From NCBI RefSeq assembly GCF_020832205.1, contig NZ_JAFIFD010000013.1, forward strand, positions 62,001 through 126,000: a stretch of DNA of 64,000 nucleotides. The letters are read 5' to 3'. This DNA is from Exiguobacterium sp. GTDB taxonomy: Bacteria; Bacillota; Bacilli; Exiguobacteriales; Exiguobacteriaceae. Position 1 is the stretch's first letter. Each line of letters opens with the position of its first letter. Of this stretch, positions 50,626 through 58,723 are shown one piece after another. Position numbers and translations under genes: made by a program. The notes beneath the pieces are model-generated. The model was not told the DNA's origin and did no database searches. It saw nothing but the letters and a program-made list of their open reading frames with translations.

Positions 50626-50689
50626 TCCCGCCCCTTTCGTTCACAGTCTTTACTCATTAATTCCCGTTCTAGAAAGAGTTCAATCCTGT

Positions 50690-51004
50690 TCAGGCGATGA
50701 CTTTTAAGCCGACGACGCTCCCGATGATGAGAATTAAAAAGAAAATCCGCCACCGGTCCGTCGATTCGTTCAAGTAAAGCATGCCGAGGATGACACCGCC
50801 TGCCGCACCGATGCCGACCCAAATCGAGTAGGCCAATCCGAGCGGCAACGTCTCGAGCGAGCGCGACAGTAAATAAAAACTAAGTGAGAACGTCACAATC
50901 GACAACACGGACCATTTAAATATTTGATAGCCTTTTGATTTTCCCATGAAGAAGACAGCGAGCATTTCAGCAAGCCCTGCTCCAATTAAAAACGTCCAAC
51001 TCAT
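50690..51004 (-). CDS. SMR-family multidrug efflux protein, second subunit
   Basis: A 104-residue four-helix SMR protein with the essential Glu in the first helix (GAGLAEMLAVFFMGKS) and AYSIWVGIGAAGGVILGML in the third. It overlaps the first SMR gene by 4 bp (ATGA). Paired SMR genes of the YkkC/YkkD or EbrA/EbrB type form heterodimers that export quaternary cations. It lies downstream of a TetR gene. Confidence 0.9.
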   Translation of the reverse strand: MSWTFLIGAGLAEMLAVFFMGKSKGYQIFKWSVLSIVTFSLSFYLLSRSLETLPLGLAYSIWVGIGAAGGVILGMLYLNESTDRWRIFFLILIIGSVVGLKVIA

Positions 51005-51345
51005 GCCGTCTCACCTCCCGTCACTTGTTTCAATCCGATCACACCAATTAACAGTGTTCCAATAAAGACAAGCTTCATGCCGGTGAGCGCTTCATCAAAT
51101 AATATGTTGCCGACAATGACTGTACCGACAGCGCCAATGCCTGTGAAAACAGCGTAGCCCGTCCCAGCTGGTAACACACGGAACGATAGCGCCAACAAGC
51201 CGAAGCTCAAAATGAGTAAAACGATGGTGATCACCGTCGGTCCGAGGACCGTGAAGCCGTTCGACAGTTTCATCGTCGTCGCCCAGACGATCTCTAACAA
51301 TCCAGCCAAAACGAGCCAGAGCCATGCCAGTTGATCTCGTCTCAT
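51001..51345 (-). CDS. SMR-family multidrug efflux protein, first subunit
   Basis: A 114-residue four-helix SMR protein with the essential Glu in helix 1 (LVLAGLLEIVWATTMKLSNGF) and a G-Y-A-V segment in helix 3 (AGTGYAVFTGIGAVGTVIVG). It is longer at the N terminus than its partner. It overlaps the TetR gene by 4 bp, so all three genes form one operon. The ATG at 51345 is chosen from AAAGGAG upstream. Confidence 0.9.
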   Translation of the reverse strand: MRRDQLAWLWLVLAGLLEIVWATTMKLSNGFTVLGPTVITIVLLILSFGLLALSFRVLPAGTGYAVFTGIGAVGTVIVGNILFDEALTGMKLVFIGTLLIGVIGLKQVTGGETA

Positions 51346-51920
51346 GTCCAACCGACTCCTTTCTTGAAAATTTTAAAGGCAGCGCGTTGCCGGGCGGCCC
51401 GGTTCGTCTCGAACGTGAAAAGCGAGACGAGTGCACCGTCCAAAAAGCAGTAATACGCGTCGTAAATGTCGTCTAGTGACTGTTCGGGCAAATCCCCATG
51501 CTCCATGGCGAGACGAAATTGCTCTTTCTCGAACGCTTGGAGAGCGATCTCGACTGTCCCGAGCGTCTCCTCGATGAACGGTCTTAACTCGGGCGGTGGC
51601 ACGAGCAACATTCGTTTCGTCAGCATCCACGTCTCCTCTTCTTCAAAGAAGCGAATGAGCGCGTTCACGATTGCCTCAATCCGTTCGAGCGGCGGGGCGC
51701 CGGCCGACGCCTCTCGTGCTCCCATCCACACCCGCTCATATCGTCCGGCCATCTCTTGGACAACTTGTTTGAATAGCTGTTCTTTCCCTTCGATATGCGC
51801 ATAAAGCGACGCTTTTTTTATGCCGACATCCTCGGCGAGCGCGGCAAGCGACAGTCCTTCATATCCTTCAAGGGCGAAGCGACGTTTTGCCGCTTGCTCG
51901 ATTCGTTGTTTTGTATTCAT
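51342..51920 (-). CDS. TetR-family transcriptional regulator of the SMR pair
   Basis: A 192-residue TetR protein with an N-terminal helix-turn-helix (TKQRIEQAAKRRFALEGYEGLSLAALAEDVGIKKASLYAHIEGKEQLF) and a helical ligand-binding domain. As the first gene of an operon with two SMR genes it probably senses a substrate of the pump and represses the operon. An inverted repeat 33 bp before the start (51954-51973) is the likely operator. The ATG has GGAGG ten bases before. Confidence 0.9.
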   Translation of the reverse strand: MNTKQRIEQAAKRRFALEGYEGLSLAALAEDVGIKKASLYAHIEGKEQLFKQVVQEMAGRYERVWMGAREASAGAPPLERIEAIVNALIRFFEEEETWMLTKRMLLVPPPELRPFIEETLGTVEIALQAFEKEQFRLAMEHGDLPEQSLDDIYDAYYCFLDGALVSLFTFETNRAARQRAAFKIFKKGVGWT

Positions 51921-51953
51921 CTTGTATCGGCCTCCTACCTATGCCACTCACTT

Positions 51954-51973
51954 TACCTAACGAACGGTAGGTA
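51954..51973 (-). promoter_or_regulatory. Likely TetR operator
   Basis: TACCTAACGAACGGTAGGTA is a near palindrome with outer arms TACCTA/TAGGTA, 8 of 10 pairs matched, just before the TetR gene. Confidence 0.65.
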
Positions 51974-52047
51974 GTCAAGTATGAGGATTGAACTTTTCAT
52001 GGAAGACCGCGACAATATAGGAAGTGTACGAGAAAGGAAGGTTGTCT

Positions 52048-52818
52048 ATGATTGAACAGTTCAGTTTCACGATCCCGACCGATCGCCGCGGTCAAAAACG
52101 TATCGTTTCTATCTATCGTCCTGACTTTGTGCCGACGCACCAGCCGCTCCCCGTCCTTTATATGCATGACGGGCAAAACGTGTTCGACTCGACGACAAAG
52201 TCGAGCTGGGGCATCGACCGCCAGATTGAGGATCTGCACGTGCCGCTCATGGTCGTCGCCATCGCCAGCCCTCCGGATTGGCTCGACCGTTATGATGACT
52301 ATTCTTTTTATGAGGATGACATGCTCTACCGGCGCATCGGACCTGAGCTCGCAAAGACGAGACCGACGCTTGGCGGCCGCGGCCGTCTCTACACGGACTG
52401 GCTCATGCACGAGTTGAAGCCATGGGTCGACAATCATTACGCGACTGACCCAGACGATGTCGGGGTGATGGGCAGTTCGATGGGCGGGGTCATCTCCTTG
52501 TACATGATGGCGACCTATCCATCGATCCGGCGTGTCGGATCGCTATCGACGGCTGCTTGGTCCAACCTCGATCCGCTCGTCCGTGAACTGACACGAGCCG
52601 AGTTGTCAGCTCGCCTGTATATGGATATCGGGACGAACGAGACGAGCGGTCCGATCACACCGGAAGACTATCTGTATACGAACGCCAAACTTGTCGAGGC
52701 GTTGGCCCGGACCGGCGTCTCATTCCGTTACGAAGTCGAACCGGATGCCACCCACCACGAGTCGGCGTGGCGGCGGCGGTTGCCGAACGCGCTCGCTTTC
52801 TTATACGAATTGTCCTGA
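52048..52818 (+). CDS. Alpha/beta hydrolase, esterase family
   Basis: A 256-residue alpha/beta hydrolase of the esterase D/enterochelin esterase-like group. It has LPVLYMHDGQNVFD as the oxyanion side, nucleophile elbow GSSMGG (VGVMGSSMGGVISLYMMATYP), and catalytic His in the C-terminal EPDATHHESAWRRRLPNALAFLY. No signal peptide. Substrate unknown. The ATG at 52048 follows AAGGAAGG. Confidence 0.85.
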   Translation: MIEQFSFTIPTDRRGQKRIVSIYRPDFVPTHQPLPVLYMHDGQNVFDSTTKSSWGIDRQIEDLHVPLMVVAIASPPDWLDRYDDYSFYEDDMLYRRIGPELAKTRPTLGGRGRLYTDWLMHELKPWVDNHYATDPDDVGVMGSSMGGVISLYMMATYPSIRRVGSLSTAAWSNLDPLVRELTRAELSARLYMDIGTNETSGPITPEDYLYTNAKLVEALARTGVSFRYEVEPDATHHESAWRRRLPNALAFLYELS

Positions 52819-52824
52819 AACGTG

Positions 52825-52853
52825 AACGAGACACAGCAGCGCTGTGTCTCGTT
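52825..52853. terminator. Hairpin between convergent genes
   Basis: The 13-bp stem AACGAGACACAGC/GCTGTGTCTCGTT has a 3-base loop but no long T tail on either side; a terminator function is likely from position. Confidence 0.55.
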
Positions 52854-53157
52854 ATCCGCCTCCGTAATGTTCAGCGATATAGAACGGACCGACTTTCCGA
52901 ACGAAGTAGCTTTCAAGTCGCCCTTGCGTCTCGCGTTCGATCGGCGGCTCCGTCAGCGTGTAGATCGTTCCGTCGTTCGAGTCCACGTACCCACGGCTTT
53001 CCTCGTTGCGCGGGTCGTCATCTGTGACCGGCGAAGTGAATGCCGCGACAGGATGTCCCGTTAAACAGACGTACGTTCGCAGTGCCCCGTGCGGCGTGGC
53101 TTGTAGCGCCATCAAGACAATACAAGTCAATCCGGCTGCGATCCATCCTTTCTTCAT
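52852..53157 (-). CDS. Small exported protein
   Basis: A 101-residue protein with an N-terminal signal sequence (KKGWIAAGLTCIVLMALQATPHG), then a small soluble domain with one Cys (TYVCLTGHPVAAFTSPVTDDDPRNEESRGYVDSNDGTIYTLTEP) and a Gly-rich end (AEHYGGG). I do not recognise it. The ATG at 53157 has GGAGG seven bases before. Confidence 0.65.
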   Translation of the reverse strand: MKKGWIAAGLTCIVLMALQATPHGALRTYVCLTGHPVAAFTSPVTDDDPRNEESRGYVDSNDGTIYTLTEPPIERETQGRLESYFVRKVGPFYIAEHYGGG

Positions 53158-53222
53158 TAACACCCCTCCTGCTCAAAATTCTGTTTACCCTATTCTGTTA
53201 TACAGTCCACTTTTCCTGCATA

Positions 53223-53262
53223 CGAAAACAAGACGGATCCCTTTAACGGAATCCGTCTTGTT
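53223..53262 (-). terminator. Terminator of the aminopeptidase gene
   Basis: The 12-bp stem AACAAGACGGAT/ATCCGTCTTGTT is followed by TTTTCG on the minus strand. Confidence 0.75.
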
Positions 53263-53268
53263 CGATTG

Positions 53269-54507
53269 TTAAATGACCCAGTTTCCGGCACGCATGATCG
53301 CTTCGCGTGAGCCGTCTTCAAGTTCGCCATCGATATCCATCTCGGCTGAACCGATCATGAAGTCGACGTGCGTCATTGAGTCATTCGCCCCGTTCTCGGC
53401 GAGCTCTTCGGCCGACATCGACGGACCGCCTTCGAGGCAGGTCGAGTAGGCACGACCGAGCGCCAAGTGGCATGAGGCATTCTCATCAAAGAGCGTGTTG
53501 TAGAAGAGAAGACCCGAGTTCGAGATCGGCGAGTCGTCCGGAACGAGCGCGACTTCCCCGATCCGGCGTGCCCCTTCGTCCAGGTTCAACAGTTCATCGA
53601 GCGCGGCTTGTCCTTGTTTCGCCTCCGCCTTCACGACTTTTCCGCCTTCGAACCAAAGCGTGAACCCATCAATCAAGTTTCCGCTATAACTGAGCGGTTT
53701 CGTGCTCGACACATGTCCTTCGACCGCATCTTTATCGGCGAGTGTGAACACTTCCTCAGTCGGCATGTTGGCGATGAAGTCAACACCGTCCGTGTTCGGA
53801 CCTCCGCCCCCTAGGAAGACGTGCTTTTTCGGAAGACCGATCGTCAGCTCTGTGCCTGGCGCTTTGTAGTGGAGCTTCGTATATTTTTTCTCCGTCAACA
53901 GCTGCGCCCGTGACCGTAGCGCCTGATCATGTTCATCCCATGCGGCGACGACATCGTCTTGATCCATCCGTGTTGCGGCAAAAATGGCCCGCCATAACGC
54001 CGGAACAGCATCTTCACGGTCCGGGAACACTTTTTTCGCCCACGCGTCAGACGCACCGGCAATGATCGACCAGCTGACGTTGTCGCTCATGACGTACTTG
54101 CGCCACTTCGCGAGCGCCACCCCGGCTGCCCGGTTCGAATCAGCGATCCGTGAAGACTCGACACCGTTCAACGCGTCCGGGTCGTCGCTGACGATCGATA
54201 AGAACGCCGTCTTTTCTTCGGCAAGCTGCTCGAAACGCGCCTTCAACCATTCTGGAAACTCTTTAAACGAGTCATGCGGTGCATCGAAATAACGGATTTT
54301 CGTCGACTCCTCGTCACTCCAGTTGACGAAGACTTGTTTCGCGCCGGCCGCATAAGCCGCTTTCACGACTTGACGGACGAGCGGGGCTTGGCTGATGTCC
54401 GCACGGACTTCGAGCTGTTGTCCCGGTTGGATGTTGACACCTTTTTTGACGGCAAGTTCCGCATAGCGGGCAAACTCTGCCTCAGTCGGTAACGTTTGAG
54501 TAGACAT
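53269..54507 (-). CDS. M29-family metallo-aminopeptidase (AmpS/PepS)
   Basis: A 412-residue leucyl-type aminopeptidase. Family landmarks are VEGHVSSTKPLSYSGNLIDG, the metal ligands in the C-terminal half (NSGLLFYNTLFDENASCHLALGRAYSTCLEG) and NDSMTHVDFMIGSAEMDIDG. It removes N-terminal residues from peptides in the cytoplasm. The ATG follows AGGAGG. It is a single-gene unit. Confidence 0.93.
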   Translation of the reverse strand: MSTQTLPTEAEFARYAELAVKKGVNIQPGQQLEVRADISQAPLVRQVVKAAYAAGAKQVFVNWSDEESTKIRYFDAPHDSFKEFPEWLKARFEQLAEEKTAFLSIVSDDPDALNGVESSRIADSNRAAGVALAKWRKYVMSDNVSWSIIAGASDAWAKKVFPDREDAVPALWRAIFAATRMDQDDVVAAWDEHDQALRSRAQLLTEKKYTKLHYKAPGTELTIGLPKKHVFLGGGGPNTDGVDFIANMPTEEVFTLADKDAVEGHVSSTKPLSYSGNLIDGFTLWFEGGKVVKAEAKQGQAALDELLNLDEGARRIGEVALVPDDSPISNSGLLFYNTLFDENASCHLALGRAYSTCLEGGPSMSAEELAENGANDSMTHVDFMIGSAEMDIDGELEDGSREAIMRAGNWVI

Positions 54508-54621
54508 ATGTACAGTTCCTCCTTTGTTCGTTCTTTATCATTTTCTTAAATTTTCGGAAAAGTTGCAACCAAATCGCAAAAACGGGCATATTAGTAGATG
54601 TATAGAGAAGGAGGAATTCAT

Positions 54622-55029
54622 ATGTCAGATTGGAAAACGACGTACACCCATTTTTTAGATACGGCAAAAGGAGAGTATGCCGGCAACGAACAACGCGGTG
54701 ACCTGCTCGTCCAAGGCGAACTCGCCTTGGCTAAAGTGACGGTCGACGTCGCTTCAAAAGAAATCAGCAACATCGAGCGCGAGGAAGAACTTACGCTCTA
54801 CTTCCAAATGAAACAGTTGCTCAACATGTTGCGCGCCATCTATAACGACCAGTTCGAGATGCAACCAGAAAAAGAAGACGCCCTCGTCGCGGCTGTCCTC
54901 TACTTCGTCTCGCCGTTTGACGCCATTCCTGATGATGCGCCGCTCGGATTGTTCGATGACGCCCAAGTGATTGACTACGTACACGAACAACTCGCCAGCG
55001 ATATCGACCGCTTTCATCACACAATGTGA
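54622..55029 (+). CDS. YkvA-like DUF1232 protein
   Basis: A 135-residue protein with the DUF1232 hallmark VAAVLYFVSPFDAIPDDAPLGLFDDAQVIDYV near the C terminus after an N-terminal helical region. YkvA proteins have an unknown function and often one short membrane-associated stretch. The ATG at 54622 follows GGAGG. No terminator is seen before the YitT gene 87 bp later. Confidence 0.87.
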   Translation: MSDWKTTYTHFLDTAKGEYAGNEQRGDLLVQGELALAKVTVDVASKEISNIEREEELTLYFQMKQLLNMLRAIYNDQFEMQPEKEDALVAAVLYFVSPFDAIPDDAPLGLFDDAQVIDYVHEQLASDIDRFHHTM

Positions 55030-55116
55030 ACAATCGCCCTTGAAATTCGCCCCCGGTCGGAGTACGCTTGCTTGAGAACTATGTCAAAGGGGGCGTATGG
55101 CGCCTAGCCAATCTAT

Positions 55117-55983
55117 ATGTACGCAAAATCACGAAAACGAATCGCCGTCGAAACGGTTCTGTTCATCATCGCCGGAACGATTCTTCAATCGATTTTCGTC
55201 AGTTTACTCTTGAAGCCGAACGAAATCGGCTCTGGAGGAATCGTCGGGATCACACTTATTATCAATGAACTGTTCGGGACGCCGATCGGTTTCACCCAGT
55301 TGGTGTTAAACATCCCGCTCTTCATCGTCGGGATCAAATTTTTAGGGAAACGGTTCATCTTGATGACCGGACTCGTCGTCGTCTTGTCTTCCATCTTGAT
55401 CGATACGTTACCGGTTCTCGTACCACCTACGCCGCTCGACGACCCGCTCGTCGCTTCCGTGTTCAGCGGCATCGTGTCCGGCCTCGGCCTCGCGCTTCTA
55501 TTGTTCGCGGGCGCCTCGACAGGCGGACTCGACATTCTCGGGAAAGTCATCTATACGACGAACCGAAATTTATCGCTCCCTAAAATTTTCTTGACCCAAG
55601 ACATCATCGTCTACATTCTCGTGTTCATCACGTTCGACATCAAAGCGGTCATGTACGCACTCGTGCTCAGCTTCGTTCGTTCGCGCACGTTGTTGACGAT
55701 TCACCGCTTTTTCTCGGCTCAAAAGCAGTGTTTTATCATCTGTAAAAAAGCCGACGAGATCAACTTGGTCATCAAGCAGAACTTGAAGCGCGGCGTCACG
55801 ATCATGGACGCGACAGGCGGCTATTCGAACGACTCGAAAAAGATGTTGTACGTCGTCGTCCAAAACAACGAGATTCCAAAACTTCGTCAAATCGTCTCCG
55901 ATATCGATTCGGAAGCGTTCGTCACCGTGTCAGAAATCGATTCGGTCGTCGGGAATTTCAAAGAACATTCTTACACACTTTAA
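55117..55983 (+). CDS. YitT-family membrane protein (DUF161-DUF2179)
   Basis: A 288-residue protein with about five helices (YitT/DUF161; NEIGSGGIVGITLIINELFGTPIG, ASTGGLDILGKVIY) and a C-terminal soluble DUF2179 domain (QKQCFIICKKADEINLVIKQNLKRGVTIMDATGGYSND...VVQNNEIPKLRQIVSDID). The function is unknown. The start is weak, since the only purine-rich stretch is about 29 bases upstream; an in-frame TAG rules out an extension. Confidence 0.85.
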   Translation: MYAKSRKRIAVETVLFIIAGTILQSIFVSLLLKPNEIGSGGIVGITLIINELFGTPIGFTQLVLNIPLFIVGIKFLGKRFILMTGLVVVLSSILIDTLPVLVPPTPLDDPLVASVFSGIVSGLGLALLLFAGASTGGLDILGKVIYTTNRNLSLPKIFLTQDIIVYILVFITFDIKAVMYALVLSFVRSRTLLTIHRFFSAQKQCFIICKKADEINLVIKQNLKRGVTIMDATGGYSNDSKKMLYVVVQNNEIPKLRQIVSDIDSEAFVTVSEIDSVVGNFKEHSYTL

Positions 55984-56010
55984 TCGACAGCGAATTGCTG
56001 TCGATTTTTT
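55982..56010 (+). terminator. Terminator of the YitT gene
   Basis: The stem AATCGACAGC/GCTGTCGATT is followed by TTTTTT and overlaps the stop codon. Confidence 0.9.
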
Positions 56011-56082
56011 GTGTAATAAACGCTTCAACATTCCGATAATACGAATGAGCCTATTAGACATATACAGAAGGAGGTGCATGAG

Positions 56083-58686
56083 TTGTCTAGCCACTCCTTG
56101 CGCCAATCGGTCCCCGCCCTGCTCGTCGGGACATTTTCTCTCGGACTATTATTGATTCTTTTCAGCCCTTATGCGCTACGTGAGACGAGCCTCTTCATTT
56201 ATTTCATGACGATCACGCTCGTCGCGACCGCATTTAGCGGTTACGCCGTTTACCGCCATCAGGGCATGCGACGCTACATTCACTTGTTGATCAGCGCCGG
56301 CAACCTTTGTTTCATCGCTTATTTTGTCGTACATCGCTCTGATGCGACCGTATCCGGTGACATGATGCTGTTCATTCAAAACTTTTTCTATTTGATCATG
56401 GCGCTCATCGTCATCACCCAGTCCATCGAGATCCGTACGCTGAAACTGCGGACGTTCGACGTGTTCGCCGTGCTCAGCTTCCTGCTCATCGGCGCGTTGC
56501 ACATCTTCTTCTATTCTGCCCGCGGCGAACAATACGTCGACAGCTTGAACGGTTTTGAAGAACAAATGGTGCTCGTCAGCTTGTACATGGTGCTCGGTTT
56601 CCTCTATTTGAACCGAATCGTCACTTCGGGCCAAACGTTCCGGGTGATGCTTTTGATCGGCATACTCGGTTTCACGACCGCCTCGATCGTGAATCAGTTG
56701 AACGGGTTCGCTGGCATCGGCCACGACCTCGTCCATTTGCTTCAAGTGAGTAGCGTCTTCCTCATCTCCGTCAGCTTCTTGTTCGATGAAGTGATGGACG
56801 ATGCCCTCGCCCACGACTCCGTGTTCGATTACGTCATCTACAGTTCGGTCGTCATGTTGTTCATGCTCTCATCAGACCGTCTGCTCGGCACGTCCGTCTT
56901 CGACTCGATGATTGCGAACGCCGTTTTGCTATTACTCATCCGTCAGTTCGTCGTCGCCAAACAAAACGCTTTGATCAGTCACCGCCTACATACTGTCAAT
57001 ACGGATCTCGAAGTCGCGGTGACGACGAAAGCGCACGAGCTGGAGATTCGGGAACAACAATACCGGTCCCTGTTCGCTTACCACGCGGAACCGATATTCC
57101 TGTTCGACTTGCACGGAGAAGTTCTATCCGTCAATGAAGCAGGCAGTTCGGTCCTCGGACACGATGCCGAGACGTTGATCGGTTCTAACATTTTGGACAT
57201 CATCGAACAGAAAGATCGCGTTGCCTACGCGACCGTGCTCCACGACTTAACGACCGGCCGTCCCGAGACAATCGAAGTCGATGTCATAACAGACGACGGG
57301 ACGAAACGTGTCTGGCAGTTGATGAACATCCCGATGATTATCGACGGGGAAGTCGAAGGGATTTACGCTATCGTCAAAGACGTCACACAAATGATCGTCC
57401 AACAAGAACAAATCTTATACCAAGCGAACCATGATAGCTTGACGGGTCTACATAACCGCTATGCGCTCCAAGAACAGATTGAACGACTCATCGAAGACGG
57501 CCGACCGTTCACGCTCATGTTTTCCGACCTCGATGGATTCAAGGAAATCAACGACCAGTTCGGCCATCATATGGGCGATCAACTGTTGCAACATATCGGC
57601 AAGCGTCTGCGCAGCGCGTTGTTGCCTAACGAGTACGCCGGTCGCCTCGGCGGGGACGAGTTTATCGTCGTCGCTGAGCACGGCGATGACGAAATTCTCA
57701 TTGAACGGCTCCGCCGTCTCGTCTATCGTCCCCCATACTTTATGGCCGGGACACTCGTCGAAATCCACGCCTCCATCGGCATCGTCCGTTATCCCGAGCA
57801 CGGGTCGACACTCAAACATTTGCTCTCAAACGCCGACCTCGCCATGTACAAGGCGAAAGACAAAGGACGGGATGAGACGGTGCTCTTCTCCCCGGAGCTA
57901 CGCGAAGACAAGGAAGAACGGAAACTGTTGATGGAAGGGCTTGACACCGCTCTCGAAAAAGGCGAGATTTCGTTATATCTTCAACCACAAGTCGACGCCT
58001 CGACGAAAGCGATCATCGGTGCTGAAGCGCTCATGCGCTGGCAACGAGACGGCAAGTTCGTCCCGCCGAGCGAGTTCATCCCGATCGCCGAGGAGACCGG
58101 ACACATCCAAGACCTTGGTCGCTGGATGATTCACGAGACGTTCCAACTCATGTACGCGTTTGAACAAGGGGAGATCGACCTGCCGAAACTATCGGTCAAC
58201 TTATCGGTCCGCCAGTTGTTCGATGAGCACTTGATCGAGTACTTGACGACGTTGTTCGACCGGTTCCCGATTGAACCGAGCCGATTGAACTTCGAGTTGA
58301 CCGAAACGGTCGCGGCCCATCATTCCGAGCGCGTCTTAAACCGCATTCTCGAATTGAAAGCACTCGGTATCAAGCTGTCCATCGATGACTTCGGGACCGG
58401 TTATAGCTCGCTCGCCTACCTCGTCCGGTACCCGATTGACGAGTTGAAGATTCCGCGTGAATTTACGATGCAACTTGAAGAGAACCGAGAGTATCAGACC
58501 GTCACCGCGACAATCGTCGCGATGGCCCGTCAACTCGGGATGGCGCTCGTCGCCGAAGGAGTCGAAACCGAGTATCAAGAGACGTTTTTGCGTCGCATCG
58601 GGTGTGACTCGATGCAAGGCTATCGTTATGCCAAACCGATGCCGCTTGACGAGTTCGTGATCTTTTACATGAAACAACGACAATAG
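56083..58686 (+). CDS. Membrane PAS-GGDEF-EAL cyclic-di-GMP protein
   Basis: An 867-residue protein: about nine membrane helices (residues 5-310), a PAS domain (about 330-440), a GGDEF domain with intact GGDEF at 523-527, and an EAL domain with Glu648 in the EAL motif, Asp768-Asp769 in DDFGTG and Lys789. The Asp normally following Lys-Ile (KID) is Pro791 here. An I-site RxxD upstream of GGDEF is absent, so no product inhibition is expected there. It should make or break c-di-GMP in response to a membrane or PAS signal. The start is the TTG at 56083, eight bases after GGAGG. Confidence 0.9.
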   Translation: MSSHSLRQSVPALLVGTFSLGLLLILFSPYALRETSLFIYFMTITLVATAFSGYAVYRHQGMRRYIHLLISAGNLCFIAYFVVHRSDATVSGDMMLFIQNFFYLIMALIVITQSIEIRTLKLRTFDVFAVLSFLLIGALHIFFYSARGEQYVDSLNGFEEQMVLVSLYMVLGFLYLNRIVTSGQTFRVMLLIGILGFTTASIVNQLNGFAGIGHDLVHLLQVSSVFLISVSFLFDEVMDDALAHDSVFDYVIYSSVVMLFMLSSDRLLGTSVFDSMIANAVLLLLIRQFVVAKQNALISHRLHTVNTDLEVAVTTKAHELEIREQQYRSLFAYHAEPIFLFDLHGEVLSVNEAGSSVLGHDAETLIGSNILDIIEQKDRVAYATVLHDLTTGRPETIEVDVITDDGTKRVWQLMNIPMIIDGEVEGIYAIVKDVTQMIVQQEQILYQANHDSLTGLHNRYALQEQIERLIEDGRPFTLMFSDLDGFKEINDQFGHHMGDQLLQHIGKRLRSALLPNEYAGRLGGDEFIVVAEHGDDEILIERLRRLVYRPPYFMAGTLVEIHASIGIVRYPEHGSTLKHLLSNADLAMYKAKDKGRDETVLFSPELREDKEERKLLMEGLDTALEKGEISLYLQPQVDASTKAIIGAEALMRWQRDGKFVPPSEFIPIAEETGHIQDLGRWMIHETFQLMYAFEQGEIDLPKLSVNLSVRQLFDEHLIEYLTTLFDRFPIEPSRLNFELTETVAAHHSERVLNRILELKALGIKLSIDDFGTGYSSLAYLVRYPIDELKIPREFTMQLEENREYQTVTATIVAMARQLGMALVAEGVETEYQETFLRRIGCDSMQGYRYAKPMPLDEFVIFYMKQRQ

Positions 58687-58723
58687 AAAACGCCTCGGAC
58701 CGAGAACCGGTCCGAGGCGTTTT
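58687..58723. terminator. Bidirectional terminator
   Basis: The 15-bp perfect stem AAAACGCCTCGGACC/GGTCCGAGGCGTTTT lies between the c-di-GMP gene and the GH13 gene. Confidence 0.92.
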
